From contig CACEFS010000002.1 in assembly GCA_902558895.1 (NCBI GenBank), positions 1 through 64,000 on the forward strand: 64,000 nt of DNA, written 5' to 3'. A program made the translations under genes and the position numbers. This document shows, one piece after another, positions 1 through 7,574 of this stretch; the stretch's first letter is position 1, and every line of letters starts with the position of its first letter. The notes below the pieces were generated by a model. It was not told the origin of the DNA. It saw nothing but the letters and a program-made list of their open reading frames with translations, and made no database searches. The DNA is from an uncultured Prochlorococcus sp. (GTDB taxonomy: Bacteria; Cyanobacteriota; Cyanobacteriia; PCC-6307; Cyanobiaceae).

Positions 1-2
1 AT

Positions 3-1046
3 TTGGCTGAAGTTCATTTAAATCAGATTGATCCAGGAAATTTTGAAGAGCAAAAAAAAGCTTTTAAAGCAGCGGCCCTTTCTGTAGCATGCTTACTTAA
101 TCATGAATTTGAAGTTGAGCGTTACAGAAAAAGTAGGGAATATGATCCTATTGTAGGAGTTAGTTTCACTGGATTATTTGATTTTTGTGTCCATGCCTTT
201 GGGACGCCATGGTTGAAGTGGTGGGAAGCAGGAAGGCCAAATAGCGAAGAAGGAAAGGCTTTCAAGGAGAAGGAAGCTAAATTCCTTGATTACTGGAGAA
301 AGATAGTAAAAGAAACTGTTTGGGAATATTGTGATAAACATGATCTAAGAAGACCAAATCGCTGTACAACAGTTCAGCCAGCTGGGACTAAAAGTCTTCT
401 AACAGGAGCTGCTCCAGGATGGCATCCGCCAAAAGCTCAAAGATTCATAAGAAGAATAACTTTCAGGAAAAATGATCCAATCGCATTAGCTTGCATGGAT
501 TATGGTTATTCAGTTGTTCCATCTCAATCTGATAAAGATGAAAATGGTTGCTTACTTGATAATCCATTTGATCCAAGATGTACGGAATGGTTAGTTGAAA
601 TCCCTACAGAAGTTAGTTGGGCAAATATAGAGGGCGCAGACCAAATAGACATCAATAATTTCTCAGCATTAGCCCAATTTGATTTTTATATGCAGGTGCA
701 AAAATTTTATACAGAGCATAACACTTCTGCAACCGTAGAATTTAGAGAAAATGAAATCGAGGATCTAGCGAAAGCTATTCATAATGCAATAGAAAATAAT
801 GAAGGATATATTTCGGCTGCATTACTAGCTCGATTTAGTGCCAACGCGACTTTCCCGAGATTACCATTTGAACCAATAAGTAAAGAGGAATATATATCAT
901 TGCAAAATAAAGTAATAGAAAGAAAAGTTAATAACGATTTCTTTGACGCTCTCAATAAATATGATGTTGGAGAACTATCTGAAGCTGGGCCAGCTGGGTG
1001 TGATTCAGATAAGTGCCTGCTTCCTCTGGCTAAACCGAAAGATTAA
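3..1046 (+). CDS. nrdJ: Adenosylcobalamin-dependent (class II) ribonucleotide reductase, C-terminal part (5' truncated by window edge)
   Basis: Translation has class II RNR features (TTVQPAGTKSLLTGAAPGWHPPKAQRFIRRITF, C-terminal CDSDKCLLPLA); open at left edge. Confidence 0.9.
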   Translation: MAEVHLNQIDPGNFEEQKKAFKAAALSVACLLNHEFEVERYRKSREYDPIVGVSFTGLFDFCVHAFGTPWLKWWEAGRPNSEEGKAFKEKEAKFLDYWRKIVKETVWEYCDKHDLRRPNRCTTVQPAGTKSLLTGAAPGWHPPKAQRFIRRITFRKNDPIALACMDYGYSVVPSQSDKDENGCLLDNPFDPRCTEWLVEIPTEVSWANIEGADQIDINNFSALAQFDFYMQVQKFYTEHNTSATVEFRENEIEDLAKAIHNAIENNEGYISAALLARFSANATFPRLPFEPISKEEYISLQNKVIERKVNNDFFDALNKYDVGELSEAGPAGCDSDKCLLPLAKPKD

Positions 1047-1133
1047 GTTTTAACTTATTTGTAAATAAAAAAATATATTTGTTTTTAAAAATTTAATTTA
1101 TGGCTACCTCTTAAATAGGGACGTAAATTATTT

Positions 1134-1400
1134 ATGACATTAAGCTTAAATATTGGGAACTTATTTAATGATTCCTCTAGTCATGCTTTAGTGGATGAGC
1201 TAAGAAAAAGGACCTCAAAGGAAGAAATATTAGAATTTGAAGAAAAATTTAACTCCAAAAATGAAAAAAATCTACATATCTATATATGTAGATTTCTAAA
1301 AAATAGATCAATATCCAGAGGACTTGCCTCTAAATGGTTAATAACAATAATCAAAAACAAAGAATCAAAACTTAATGCTTTGCAAAAATTAAATAATTAA
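1134..1400 (+). CDS. Small hypothetical protein
   Basis: 88 aa ORF; no recognised domain; contains a perfect DNA inverted repeat. Confidence 0.55.
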   Translation: MTLSLNIGNLFNDSSSHALVDELRKRTSKEEILEFEEKFNSKNEKNLHIYICRFLKNRSISRGLASKWLITIIKNKESKLNALQKLNN

Positions 1401-1591
1401 GTTAGCCCTGAAAGTTTCCATAGAGCAATTCCAAAAATTGAGAATCCCATAATAAAAGTGAAAGCCAAAGCATTTACCAATTGAACCTTATCATTCATTC
1501 TGTTTGCGAATGGTAGCAATTGAGCAAATAATGGAGTCTCTTCAACTATTGCAGATTTTTTTACTGTAGGTTTTTTGCTTCTAGAAAACAT
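1397..1591 (-). CDS. Small single-TM membrane protein
   Basis: 64 aa ORF with one hydrophobic helix near the C terminus (NALAFTFIMGFSIFGIALWKLSGL). Confidence 0.6.
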   Translation of the reverse strand: MFSRSKKPTVKKSAIVEETPLFAQLLPFANRMNDKVQLVNALAFTFIMGFSIFGIALWKLSGLT

Positions 1592-1799
1592 AAAACAAAT
1601 TTTATAATCTTAAGAATTTTACATTTAAAAGTTCATTAAATAAAAAATACTTCTTAAAAACGAACAAAATGTAACCTGTAAGAAATTACATAAGGATAAT
1701 GTATAAATATTTTAAGTAGAAACTTTTCTATCATTAATATATTAAGTTTATTTATTAAAGAGCTAGACAAATAATTTTCTTGAATGATAATATAAATTT

Positions 1800-1890
1800 G
1801 TAGCAACCGCTACCAAAACGTTCAACTTGCGTTTAGCAAGCCGCAAATCGACTTAAGCCATGGAACGGGGACTTAAGCGAACCGGAGCTT
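1800..1890 (+). promoter_or_regulatory. Candidate glutamine-II (downstream-peptide) riboswitch upstream of DUF4278 micro-ORF
   Basis: GC-richer structured leader: GTAGCaaccGCTAC stem, ACGTTCAAC, CTTGCgtttaGCAAG stem, CTTAAG...GGAACGGGG...CTTAAG; directly upstream of a ~33 aa ORF, as in the downstream-peptide RNA motif of marine picocyanobacteria. Confidence 0.7.
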
Positions 1891-1895
1891 AAAAA

Positions 1896-1997
1896 ATGAC
1901 TCTAATTTACAGAGGACAAAAGTATGTCCAGAACAAAGAAGCAGCGAAGAAGCAGCATAATGAACTAACTTACAGAGGTAAAGCTTATACAAGCTAG
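1896..1997 (+). CDS. DUF4278 small protein (PirA-like family)
   Basis: MTLIYRGQKYVQNKEAAKKQHNELTYRGKAYTS*; not in the ORF track because of its length; YRGxxY repeat typical of DUF4278. Confidence 0.75.
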   Translation: MTLIYRGQKYVQNKEAAKKQHNELTYRGKAYTS

Positions 1998-2011
1998 TTT
2001 ATTTAACCATT

Positions 2012-2045
2012 AAATAAAAAAAGCCACTAAAAGTGGCTTTTTTTA
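2012..2045 (+). terminator. Rho-independent terminator
   Basis: AAAAAAGCCACTaaaAGTGGCTTTTTTT. Confidence 0.8.
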
Positions 2046-2126
2046 TTCAATCCTAGACTAAAAATAACTTAATACTTCTATGAAGCATTAAAATATTGTG
2101 ATTAAATTGCATTTTTTATAGATTTA

Positions 2127-2282
2127 ATGACTATGGCAGACCAGAAACCCTTATTTAAAGCCCCTTATGACATAAAAGATGTCAGTGCTCTTTTCGCGAT
2201 AGTTGCCTTAGTATTAATAATCTCTGCCATAGTTGGTAATAACTTATTTGGTTTATTTCAAGAAAATGTGAATTTCGGATAG
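2127..2282 (+). CDS. Small one-TM membrane protein
   Basis: MTMADQKPLFKAPYDIKDVSALFAIVALVLIISAIVGNNLFGLFQENVNFG*; 51 aa. Confidence 0.6.
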   Translation: MTMADQKPLFKAPYDIKDVSALFAIVALVLIISAIVGNNLFGLFQENVNFG

Positions 2283-2305
2283 TGCTATTAGTAAGGGTTT
2301 AATTT

Positions 2306-2565
2306 TTATTCAACAAGCTTAATTAAATAGAAGATATCCTTAAAATTATTTTTTTCGTCCCATTCTTTAGCTGCATCTGAAGTCATTTCAGCCTCAAGTG
2401 CTTCCACATTTAAGACGTTCATGAGTAAATAAGATTTATAATCGCCAGCTTGTACGAACTCATATCCTGAAACTACTTCTCAACCCATTGCTGTTATAAA
2501 TCCAGAAACGACGGTTTTGAATTCTTCAAATGTGCAGCTAAAAGTTGAAATAATTAATTGTATTC
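2306..2565 (-). pseudogene. Decayed paralog of the 4835-5098 protein
   Basis: Reverse-strand reading ...LIISTFSCTFEEFKTVVSGFITAMG*EVVSGYEFVQAGDYKSYLLMNVLNVEALEAEM..WDEKNNFKDIFYLIKLVE*; one in-frame TGA plus a 1-nt frameshift near the ATG relative to MPNTLVVSTFGC... Confidence 0.75.
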
Positions 2566-2600
2566 ATAAAAAAAGGGGCTAATTGCCCCTTTTTTTAGAT
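2566..2600 (-). promoter_or_regulatory. Leader hairpin (minus strand); could also act as a terminator
   Basis: AAAAAAAGGGGCtaattGCCCCTTTTTTT; on the minus strand it directly precedes the pseudogene ATG, as at 4803-4834. Confidence 0.65.
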
Positions 2601-2617
2601 CGAATTTTGATTACCAA

Positions 2618-2890
2618 CTATGAATATACTTTGGCAACTATTGGACCAGCATCTTCATCAGTAAATACAGGAGTTGTCTCCCAATTAAGGAATTCTCCCC
2701 ATTCAGCTGCATGCTGATATATCGCTTTTGGATCGTCTGTCTTTAAGACTATCCACCCTTCAAGAGATCCTGGTGCATGATATCTTCCAATCATCTCAAC
2801 TCCTGGATAATCTCCTCCTCCACCAAGAAATTTTTCCGCACCTTTTTGATGATATCCAGTCTTAAATGACCAATGCTGAACGTAAAGCAT
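2618..2890 (-). CDS. DUF3303-like protein
   Basis: MLYVQHWSFKTGYHQKGAEKFLGGGGDYPGVEMIGRYHAPGSLEGWIVLKTDDPKAIYQHAAEWGEFLNWETTPVFTDEDAGPIVAKVYS. Confidence 0.75.
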   Translation of the reverse strand: MLYVQHWSFKTGYHQKGAEKFLGGGGDYPGVEMIGRYHAPGSLEGWIVLKTDDPKAIYQHAAEWGEFLNWETTPVFTDEDAGPIVAKVYS

Positions 2891-2998
2891 TTTATATTTT
2901 GTATTGGCCTTCTATTAGTAGCAAGAAAAATAATTCTTGAAAATAAATATTGTTAATTGCCCCTTATTTTAAATTGGCTATCAATTAAGCAAATATTA

Positions 2999-3135
2999 TA
3001 ATTTTTTAGCGGCAAACTCCCTTGCATCCTTTTCAGCAAACGTTGATCCATAAGTATCCTAATGAATTTTTACAGAATGTCCCATAGATTCAGCAGCGTT
3101 AGCAATTGATAGATCGGATTTGGTAGATTTAATTT
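2999..3135 (-). pseudogene. Tyrosine integrase C-terminal relic
   Basis: Minus-strand reading KSTKSDLSIANAAESMGHSVKIH*DTYGSTFAEKDAREFAAKK: GHS...(H)xxTYG box of phage-type integrases, interrupted by a stop. Confidence 0.7.
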
Positions 3136-3165
3136 GCAAACTATTGCTTTTAAAATTTATTTTTT

Positions 3166-3876
3166 ATGGGAAAAATGCTATCTACATATAAGTACCTAAA
3201 AAAACTGATCAGAAATATCTATCAAAAAGTACAGTGCTCATACATACGGTTATTTATTAGGGATAAATTTAAGTCCCAAGTTGCACTTTGGTATGCTGAA
3301 AATGGGAATAAAACAAAAAGACTAGATTACCCAAAGCTTAACCAAGAATCCATTGTATTTGATTTGGGAGGATATTTAGGTGATTTCGCATTTGATATAA
3401 ACCAAAAATATAGTAGTAAAGTTTACCTTTTTGAACCTCATCCAAAATTTTTTGAGAAATGCTGCATTCGATTTAAAAACAATAAAAATATACATGTATT
3501 TAATTATGGTATTGGAGATAAACATGGTATGTTTTTTTTATCTGATACATTAGATGGCTCTTCATTTGAAAATCCAAATCACGTAAATGAGAAATCAATA
3601 AAGTGCGAAATTAGAGATTTTTTAACAGTTATAGAAGATCTAGATATACCAAAAATTGATTTAATGAAAATAAACATTGAAGGGGATGAATATAAACTTT
3701 TGAACCATATTTTAAATAATGAAAAAATTACATTCACAGATCAGTATCAAATACAATTTCACAATTTCGTAGAAGGTGCTGAAAATAAACGTGAAAAAAT
3801 AATCTCTGAACTTAAAAAGACTCATAGCAGGACATGGTGTTATGAATTTGTATGGGAAAATTGGGAATTAGTTTAA
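3166..3876 (+). CDS. FkbM-family methyltransferase
   Basis: SAM-binding VFDLGGYLGDFA, FEPHPKFFEKC, DLMKINIEGDEYKLL motifs. Confidence 0.85.
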   Translation: MGKMLSTYKYLKKLIRNIYQKVQCSYIRLFIRDKFKSQVALWYAENGNKTKRLDYPKLNQESIVFDLGGYLGDFAFDINQKYSSKVYLFEPHPKFFEKCCIRFKNNKNIHVFNYGIGDKHGMFFLSDTLDGSSFENPNHVNEKSIKCEIRDFLTVIEDLDIPKIDLMKINIEGDEYKLLNHILNNEKITFTDQYQIQFHNFVEGAENKREKIISELKKTHSRTWCYEFVWENWELV

Positions 3877-3932
3877 GGAATTTGCAATATATCAATAGAT
3901 TTAATAAAAAAAACAATGAATATTTTTGAACT

Positions 3933-3975
3933 GGAGAGGTGGTCGAGTGGTTTAAGGCTCAAGTTTTGAAAACTA
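3933..3975 (+). repeat. Orphan tRNA-Ser 5' half (attachment-site relic)
   Basis: GGAGAGGTGGTCGAGTGGTTTAAGGCTCAAGTTTTGAAAACTA matches the 5' half of tRNA-Ser at 14633 with a few substitutions and no 3' half. Confidence 0.85.
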
Positions 3976-4070
3976 TCTTTTTGGAAAAAAAGAAAATTTA
4001 TAAATTATCTGTAATCGCTTGATATAATTTTATCTTATCAGTAAAACTATAAGAATAAAATACCCCTATC

Positions 4071-4096
4071 GAGACAGGGTAGACCAAATAGAGACC
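4071..4096 (+). promoter_or_regulatory. GAGACC-type direct-repeat doublet (putative integrase/Xis arm site)
   Basis: GAGACA(4071) tAGACC(4080) GAGACC(4091); last two spaced 11 bp. Confidence 0.55.
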
Positions 4097-4158
4097 AAAA
4101 AAATTTGTGTTAATTTTAAAAACCAAGATAAAATAATTTGCAAATAGCCGCTTTTTTT

Positions 4159-4635
4159 GTGAAAAGATTTTCAATAACTTTATTAGCTGCTATTACATTA
4201 CCTATCGCTGTTAACGCTGAAGTAACTAGTCATTATAGGTTAAAACGTACTGAAGCCCGAAAATTGTATCGTGAGGGAAAGTTTTCTGAGATGAAAAATA
4301 TATGCGAAGAACTTATAGAAATTTCACCAGATAATCCAATGGGATATGTATGCAAAGGATTTGCTTTGGGATTTGTACCTAAAAGTGAAAGAAAAAGTAG
4401 AGAGGCTCTAAAAAATTTCACAAAGGCAATAGAATTAAATCCTGAATATTATGAAGCATATTTTCTTAGGGGTTTTTTACAGTTTTCAATGAGAAGGAGA
4501 GAGTTTTCTAAGTTACAAATGAATGGATGTAGCGATATTAAAAAGGCTTACCTAAATAAGTTTCCTGATGCATTGGAATATGTAAAAAGACAAAGGTCGT
4601 TTTTGATAAAAAATAAATGTAGCGGTTTCTTTTAG
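4159..4635 (+). CDS. Secreted TPR-like protein (paralog of 5099-5563)
   Basis: GTG start gives VKRFSITLLAAITLPIAVNAE leader; TPR-like repeats (GYVCKGFALG...REALKNFTKAIELNPEYYEAYFLRG). Confidence 0.75.
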   Translation: MKRFSITLLAAITLPIAVNAEVTSHYRLKRTEARKLYREGKFSEMKNICEELIEISPDNPMGYVCKGFALGFVPKSERKSREALKNFTKAIELNPEYYEAYFLRGFLQFSMRRREFSKLQMNGCSDIKKAYLNKFPDALEYVKRQRSFLIKNKCSGFF

Positions 4636-4683
4636 AAAATGAAACACTTCCTACTTGCGCCACTAAGAGTTATTGATTGATAT

Positions 4684-4745
4684 TCAATATTAATAAAGTT
4701 GAATTACATCCAAGGATAAAAAAAATTAGAAACATACTTTTTTAT
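4684..4745 (+). repeat. ~60 bp direct repeat, copy 1 (copy 2 at 5613-5675)
   Basis: CAATATTAATAAAGTTGAATTACATCCAAGGAT..AAAAATTAGAAACATACTTTTTT in both places. Confidence 0.85.
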
Positions 4746-4754
4746 AAAAGTGAG

Positions 4755-4771
4755 AAGACCTCATAGAGACC
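4755..4771 (+). promoter_or_regulatory. GAGACC-type doublet
   Basis: AAGACC(4755) GAGACC(4766), 11 bp period. Confidence 0.5.
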
Positions 4772-4802
4772 AGTAAAAATATGTGCTAATTTTAAAACCA
4801 AG

Positions 4803-4834
4803 TTAAGATAAGGGGCAATTAGCTCCTTTTTTTT
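4803..4834 (+). promoter_or_regulatory. Recurrent -10 / hairpin leader
   Basis: TTAAGATAAGGGGCAATTAGCTCCTTTTTTTT directly before ATG. Confidence 0.6.
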
Positions 4835-5098
4835 ATGCCCAATACATTAGTTGTTTCTACCTTTGGTTGTCCTTTTTCTGAGTTTGAAATGATGGTAAAA
4901 AAAGTTGATAAAGAACAAGGATACGTTTTTTGTTCTGAGCTAGAAATCATCAAAGTAAATGAACATAAAGCAATGATTCTTATGAACTGTTCTGATTTAG
5001 AAAAGTTTGGTGCAATGCTTGAACAACCAGAATTAAAACAATGGGATATTGATAACAACTGTGTAGATACTGTATATAATCTTGAACTTGTTGAGTAA
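4835..5098 (+). CDS. Small conserved island protein
   Basis: 87 aa ORF; paralogous to pseudogene 2306-2565. Confidence 0.7.
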   Translation: MPNTLVVSTFGCPFSEFEMMVKKVDKEQGYVFCSELEIIKVNEHKAMILMNCSDLEKFGAMLEQPELKQWDIDNNCVDTVYNLELVE

Positions 5099-5563
5099 AT
5101 GAAACGCTTACTACTTCCATTACTAGCAGCTCTCGCTTTACCTACCGCTGTTCATGCTGAAGAAAATAGTGATTATAGGTTAAAATTTAATCAAGTCCAA
5201 AAATTAATAAGAGAGGGGAAGGTCTCTGAAATAGAACCAATATGTGATGAGCTTTTAGAAATAGCACCAGAAATTAATTTTGGATATGTATGCAAAGGAA
5301 TTGCTTTGGGGAAAAAAAAGAAAAGAGAGGCTTTAAGAAATTTCACGAAGGCAATTAAAATAAATCCTGAAAATTATGATGCATATTTTTTTAGGGGTGC
5401 TTTAATGTTTACAATGCGAAGGAGAAGAGATTTAGGATTTAATAGAACTGCCTGTAGGGATATGGAAAAGGCTTACTTAAATAATCATCCTTTTGCATTG
5501 GAATATGTAAAAAAAAATAAGTCTAATTTGGGAATAAGCTGTATAGGCTATCTATTTAATTAG
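5099..5563 (+). CDS. Secreted TPR-like protein
   Basis: MKRLLLPLLAALALPTAVHAE leader; GYVCKGIALG..REALRNFTKAIKINPENYDAYFFRGALMF. Confidence 0.8.
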   Translation: MKRLLLPLLAALALPTAVHAEENSDYRLKFNQVQKLIREGKVSEIEPICDELLEIAPEINFGYVCKGIALGKKKKREALRNFTKAIKINPENYDAYFFRGALMFTMRRRRDLGFNRTACRDMEKAYLNNHPFALEYVKKNKSNLGISCIGYLFN

Positions 5564-5612
5564 AAAATTAAACGCTCACTATTTGCATAATTAAGCGTTT
5601 TTTATTGACGTC

Positions 5613-5675
5613 CAATATTAATAAAGTTGAATTACATCCAAGGATTTTGAAAAAATTAGAAACATACTTTTTTTA
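5613..5675 (+). repeat. ~60 bp direct repeat, copy 2
   Basis: Matches 4684-4745. Confidence 0.85.
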
Positions 5676-5686
5676 ATAAGAATTAG

Positions 5687-5703
5687 GAGACTAAATAGAG
5701 ACC
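5687..5703 (+). promoter_or_regulatory. GAGACC-type doublet
   Basis: GAGACT(5687) GAGACC(5698), 11 bp period. Confidence 0.5.
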
Positions 5704-5851
5704 ATTTTTCTATAAAAAAACACCTTTTTAAACACTTAAAGAAAATAAATCAAAAACCATATTTTTAATTTCAAATATCTACTAAATTAGAAAACCTTTC
5801 TGTAACTCGATACTGCTATAATTCAAAAGTTAATACTAAATATTTAACCCT

Positions 5852-5891
5852 GGAGGGGTGGTCGAGTGGTTTAAGGCTCTAGTCTTGAAAA
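5852..5891 (+). repeat. attL: orphan tRNA-Ser(UGA) 5' half
   Basis: 40 bp identical to the 5' half of the intact tRNA-Ser at 14633, ending in the anticodon loop (..AGTCTTGAAAA). Confidence 0.9.
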
Positions 5892-5943
5892 GTTTCTAAG
5901 GTTGTAGTTATATCAATTAGTTTAATACGTTACTTGACTACTG

Positions 5944-5961
5944 TTTCCGACTTGTTTCCGA
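5944..5961 (+). promoter_or_regulatory. TTTCCGA doublet, left end
   Basis: ctgTTTCCGActtgTTTCCGAaac; 11 bp period; near-identical to 14461-14484. Confidence 0.65.
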
Positions 5962-5982
5962 AACAGTTATTTTTTTGGGTCT

Positions 5983-5999
5983 CTAGTCTTGAAGACTAG
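5983..5999. promoter_or_regulatory. Palindromic mimic of the tRNA-Ser anticodon stem-loop (possible core-type site)
   Basis: CTAGTCTT-G-AAGACTAG; tRNA version is CTAGTCTTGAAAACTAG. Confidence 0.5.
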
Positions 6000-6087
6000 C
6001 GATTTGTGTAGAGGAATTGCTTGACTTTCCAAGAAATTTCCACAACAATATATTTAAGACGTTGAATAAACCCCCAATTTATTCTGA

Positions 6088-6185
6088 AGTTGCGGTGCCT
6101 CGTAGTTCGCTTGTGTCGGTGACCAAGTAAATCTGGCAGTTATCCCAGCACTAAGTCGGTGGCTTAGGAAAAGGAAGAACTCAGT
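6088..6185 (+). ncRNA. Candidate structured RNA / operator region
   Basis: GC-richer non-coding stretch with hairpins CTGGcagttatcCCAG (6133-6148) and CTAAGTCggtGGCTTAG (6151-6167) upstream of the HTH gene. Confidence 0.35.
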
Positions 6186-6217
6186 AAGGGAAATATAAAA
6201 ATTACATTTACAGAAAA

Positions 6218-6508
6218 ATGGTATCTCCTAGTGCGGAGGTGCGAGTTGATCGGTTGATAGCTGAAGTAGAAAATCTTACTTGTCAGGTTAAACAACTTAT
6301 TGAACTTACACCCCAAAGAAACAAAGTCTGGTTAAGACCCAGCGAAATAGCCACATTAGTTGGCGTAACTTATCGGCAGATTGCCAGGTACAGAGAACAA
6401 GGAATATTTAAAGTTGATAGCTACAGATTTAATGGCAACAGATACGAATATCACAATGTTAGAGCCTTAGCAGATTTTGAATCTAGGAAAGGCGGTTATG
6501 AAAAATAA
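6218..6508 (+). CDS. HTH protein, MerR/excisionase-like
   Basis: VWLRPSEIATLVGVTYRQIARYREQGIFKVDSYRFNGNRYEYHNVRALADFE winged-HTH pattern. Confidence 0.7.
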   Translation: MVSPSAEVRVDRLIAEVENLTCQVKQLIELTPQRNKVWLRPSEIATLVGVTYRQIARYREQGIFKVDSYRFNGNRYEYHNVRALADFESRKGGYEK

Positions 6509-6644
6509 GCAAATTAAGGTCGTTTTTTTAGTAGATGATTTTGTATTCCAAAGTTTAGAAGAAGCACAAAAGTTTGTTAGCGATCGTGAGTTCGAGAGTT
6601 CCGAAAAAGAACCCAACCCTAGTTACAAAGGGAGGGACATTTGA
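6498..6644 (+). CDS. Small hypothetical protein
   Basis: MKNKQIKVVFLVDDFVFQSLEEAQKFVSDREFESSEKEPNPSYKGRDI*; stop abuts the GTG of the primase gene. Confidence 0.6.
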   Translation: MKNKQIKVVFLVDDFVFQSLEEAQKFVSDREFESSEKEPNPSYKGRDI

Positions 6645-7574
6645 GTGTTACTTCCCAAAGATTTAGCTTTGCTAAAAACATTAGAAAAAGATTTTGTTCT
6701 TTTACCAGTTGGTGCAGACCACCCAAATTCTTTAATTAAAAAGAAAAAAGCACCTGTTAATCCTTCAGGAGGTTTGCTAAAGGGTTGGAATAAACCAGAA
6801 CTGAAAGGGTTTACTGTAGATCAACTTTGGAACTATAGGTCTGCTATATCTGTTGGCGTTAGATGCGACAACTTATTTGTCGAAGATATAGACGGAGACT
6901 CCGCAACTAAAGGATTAAATAGATTACTCGGTTGGGGTGAACCTACCTGGACTATTAGAAGAACTGGTTGCGAAGGACATTTTAAAAGAATATTCTGTCC
7001 CACCGAAGCACAATTAAGTGCTATTCCTCCTAATGCTAAAGGTAAAAAGGAAATTAGTTTTCCTATTTATACCTTAGAAGAACCTGACCGCAGAGAAGCT
7101 ATCGAGTTCTTCGGAAATACACTTGGGCGACAAGTTATTGTTTCGGGTTCTCACTTTTCTAGTGGCGGTAGGTATTACTGGAACGAGAACGAGAGTCCTA
7201 AATTTATTAGACCTCCAAGCGTTAGGGAGTGGAATAAAGTTCTTAAATTGTGGAAGCAGTACAAAGACGAAAAAGTTCCTACACCTGGACTTGTTACTAA
7301 GAGCAAAACTGGTTGGACTAGGCTCGCTGAGTGTCCTATTTGTGGACGAGTCGAAAGGCCTGTCTGCACCATCACCGAAGACCAAAATACAATAAGTTGT
7401 TTTCACGGAATTACTTATAGGCCACCGCTTGATCTGAAGAAAGGCGAAGTCATATTTAATACTTGGGCATATTCAAAGACTGAAGATAAATCTTTTGGGA
7501 GGTTCTCATATTTCGCAAGACATAGACCTAGCTCACTCGAATTGCTTAATCGGAGGTTACAGATTAGTGGTTAA
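6645..7574 (+). CDS. Bifunctional DNA primase/polymerase (Prim-Pol) domain protein
   Basis: LFVEDIDGDSA metal-site-like motif; RQVIVSGSHFSSGGRYYW motif; CPICG..Cys-rich segment; GTG start. Confidence 0.75.
   Translation: MLLPKDLALLKTLEKDFVLLPVGADHPNSLIKKKKAPVNPSGGLLKGWNKPELKGFTVDQLWNYRSAISVGVRCDNLFVEDIDGDSATKGLNRLLGWGEPTWTIRRTGCEGHFKRIFCPTEAQLSAIPPNAKGKKEISFPIYTLEEPDRREAIEFFGNTLGRQVIVSGSHFSSGGRYYWNENESPKFIRPPSVREWNKVLKLWKQYKDEKVPTPGLVTKSKTGWTRLAECPICGRVERPVCTITEDQNTISCFHGITYRPPLDLKKGEVIFNTWAYSKTEDKSFGRFSYFARHRPSSLELLNRRLQISG

Noticed and set aside
5852-5891. Functional second tRNA-Ser
   Set aside because: Only the 5' half is present; sequence diverges right after the anticodon loop.
7074-7406. 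Antisense and overlapping ORFs within the primase/helicase (7074-7406 -, 7123-7395 +, 7175-7375 -, 7709-7933 -, 8692-8901 -)
   Set aside because: Fully embedded in well-supported coding sequence; no domain, start or codon pattern support.
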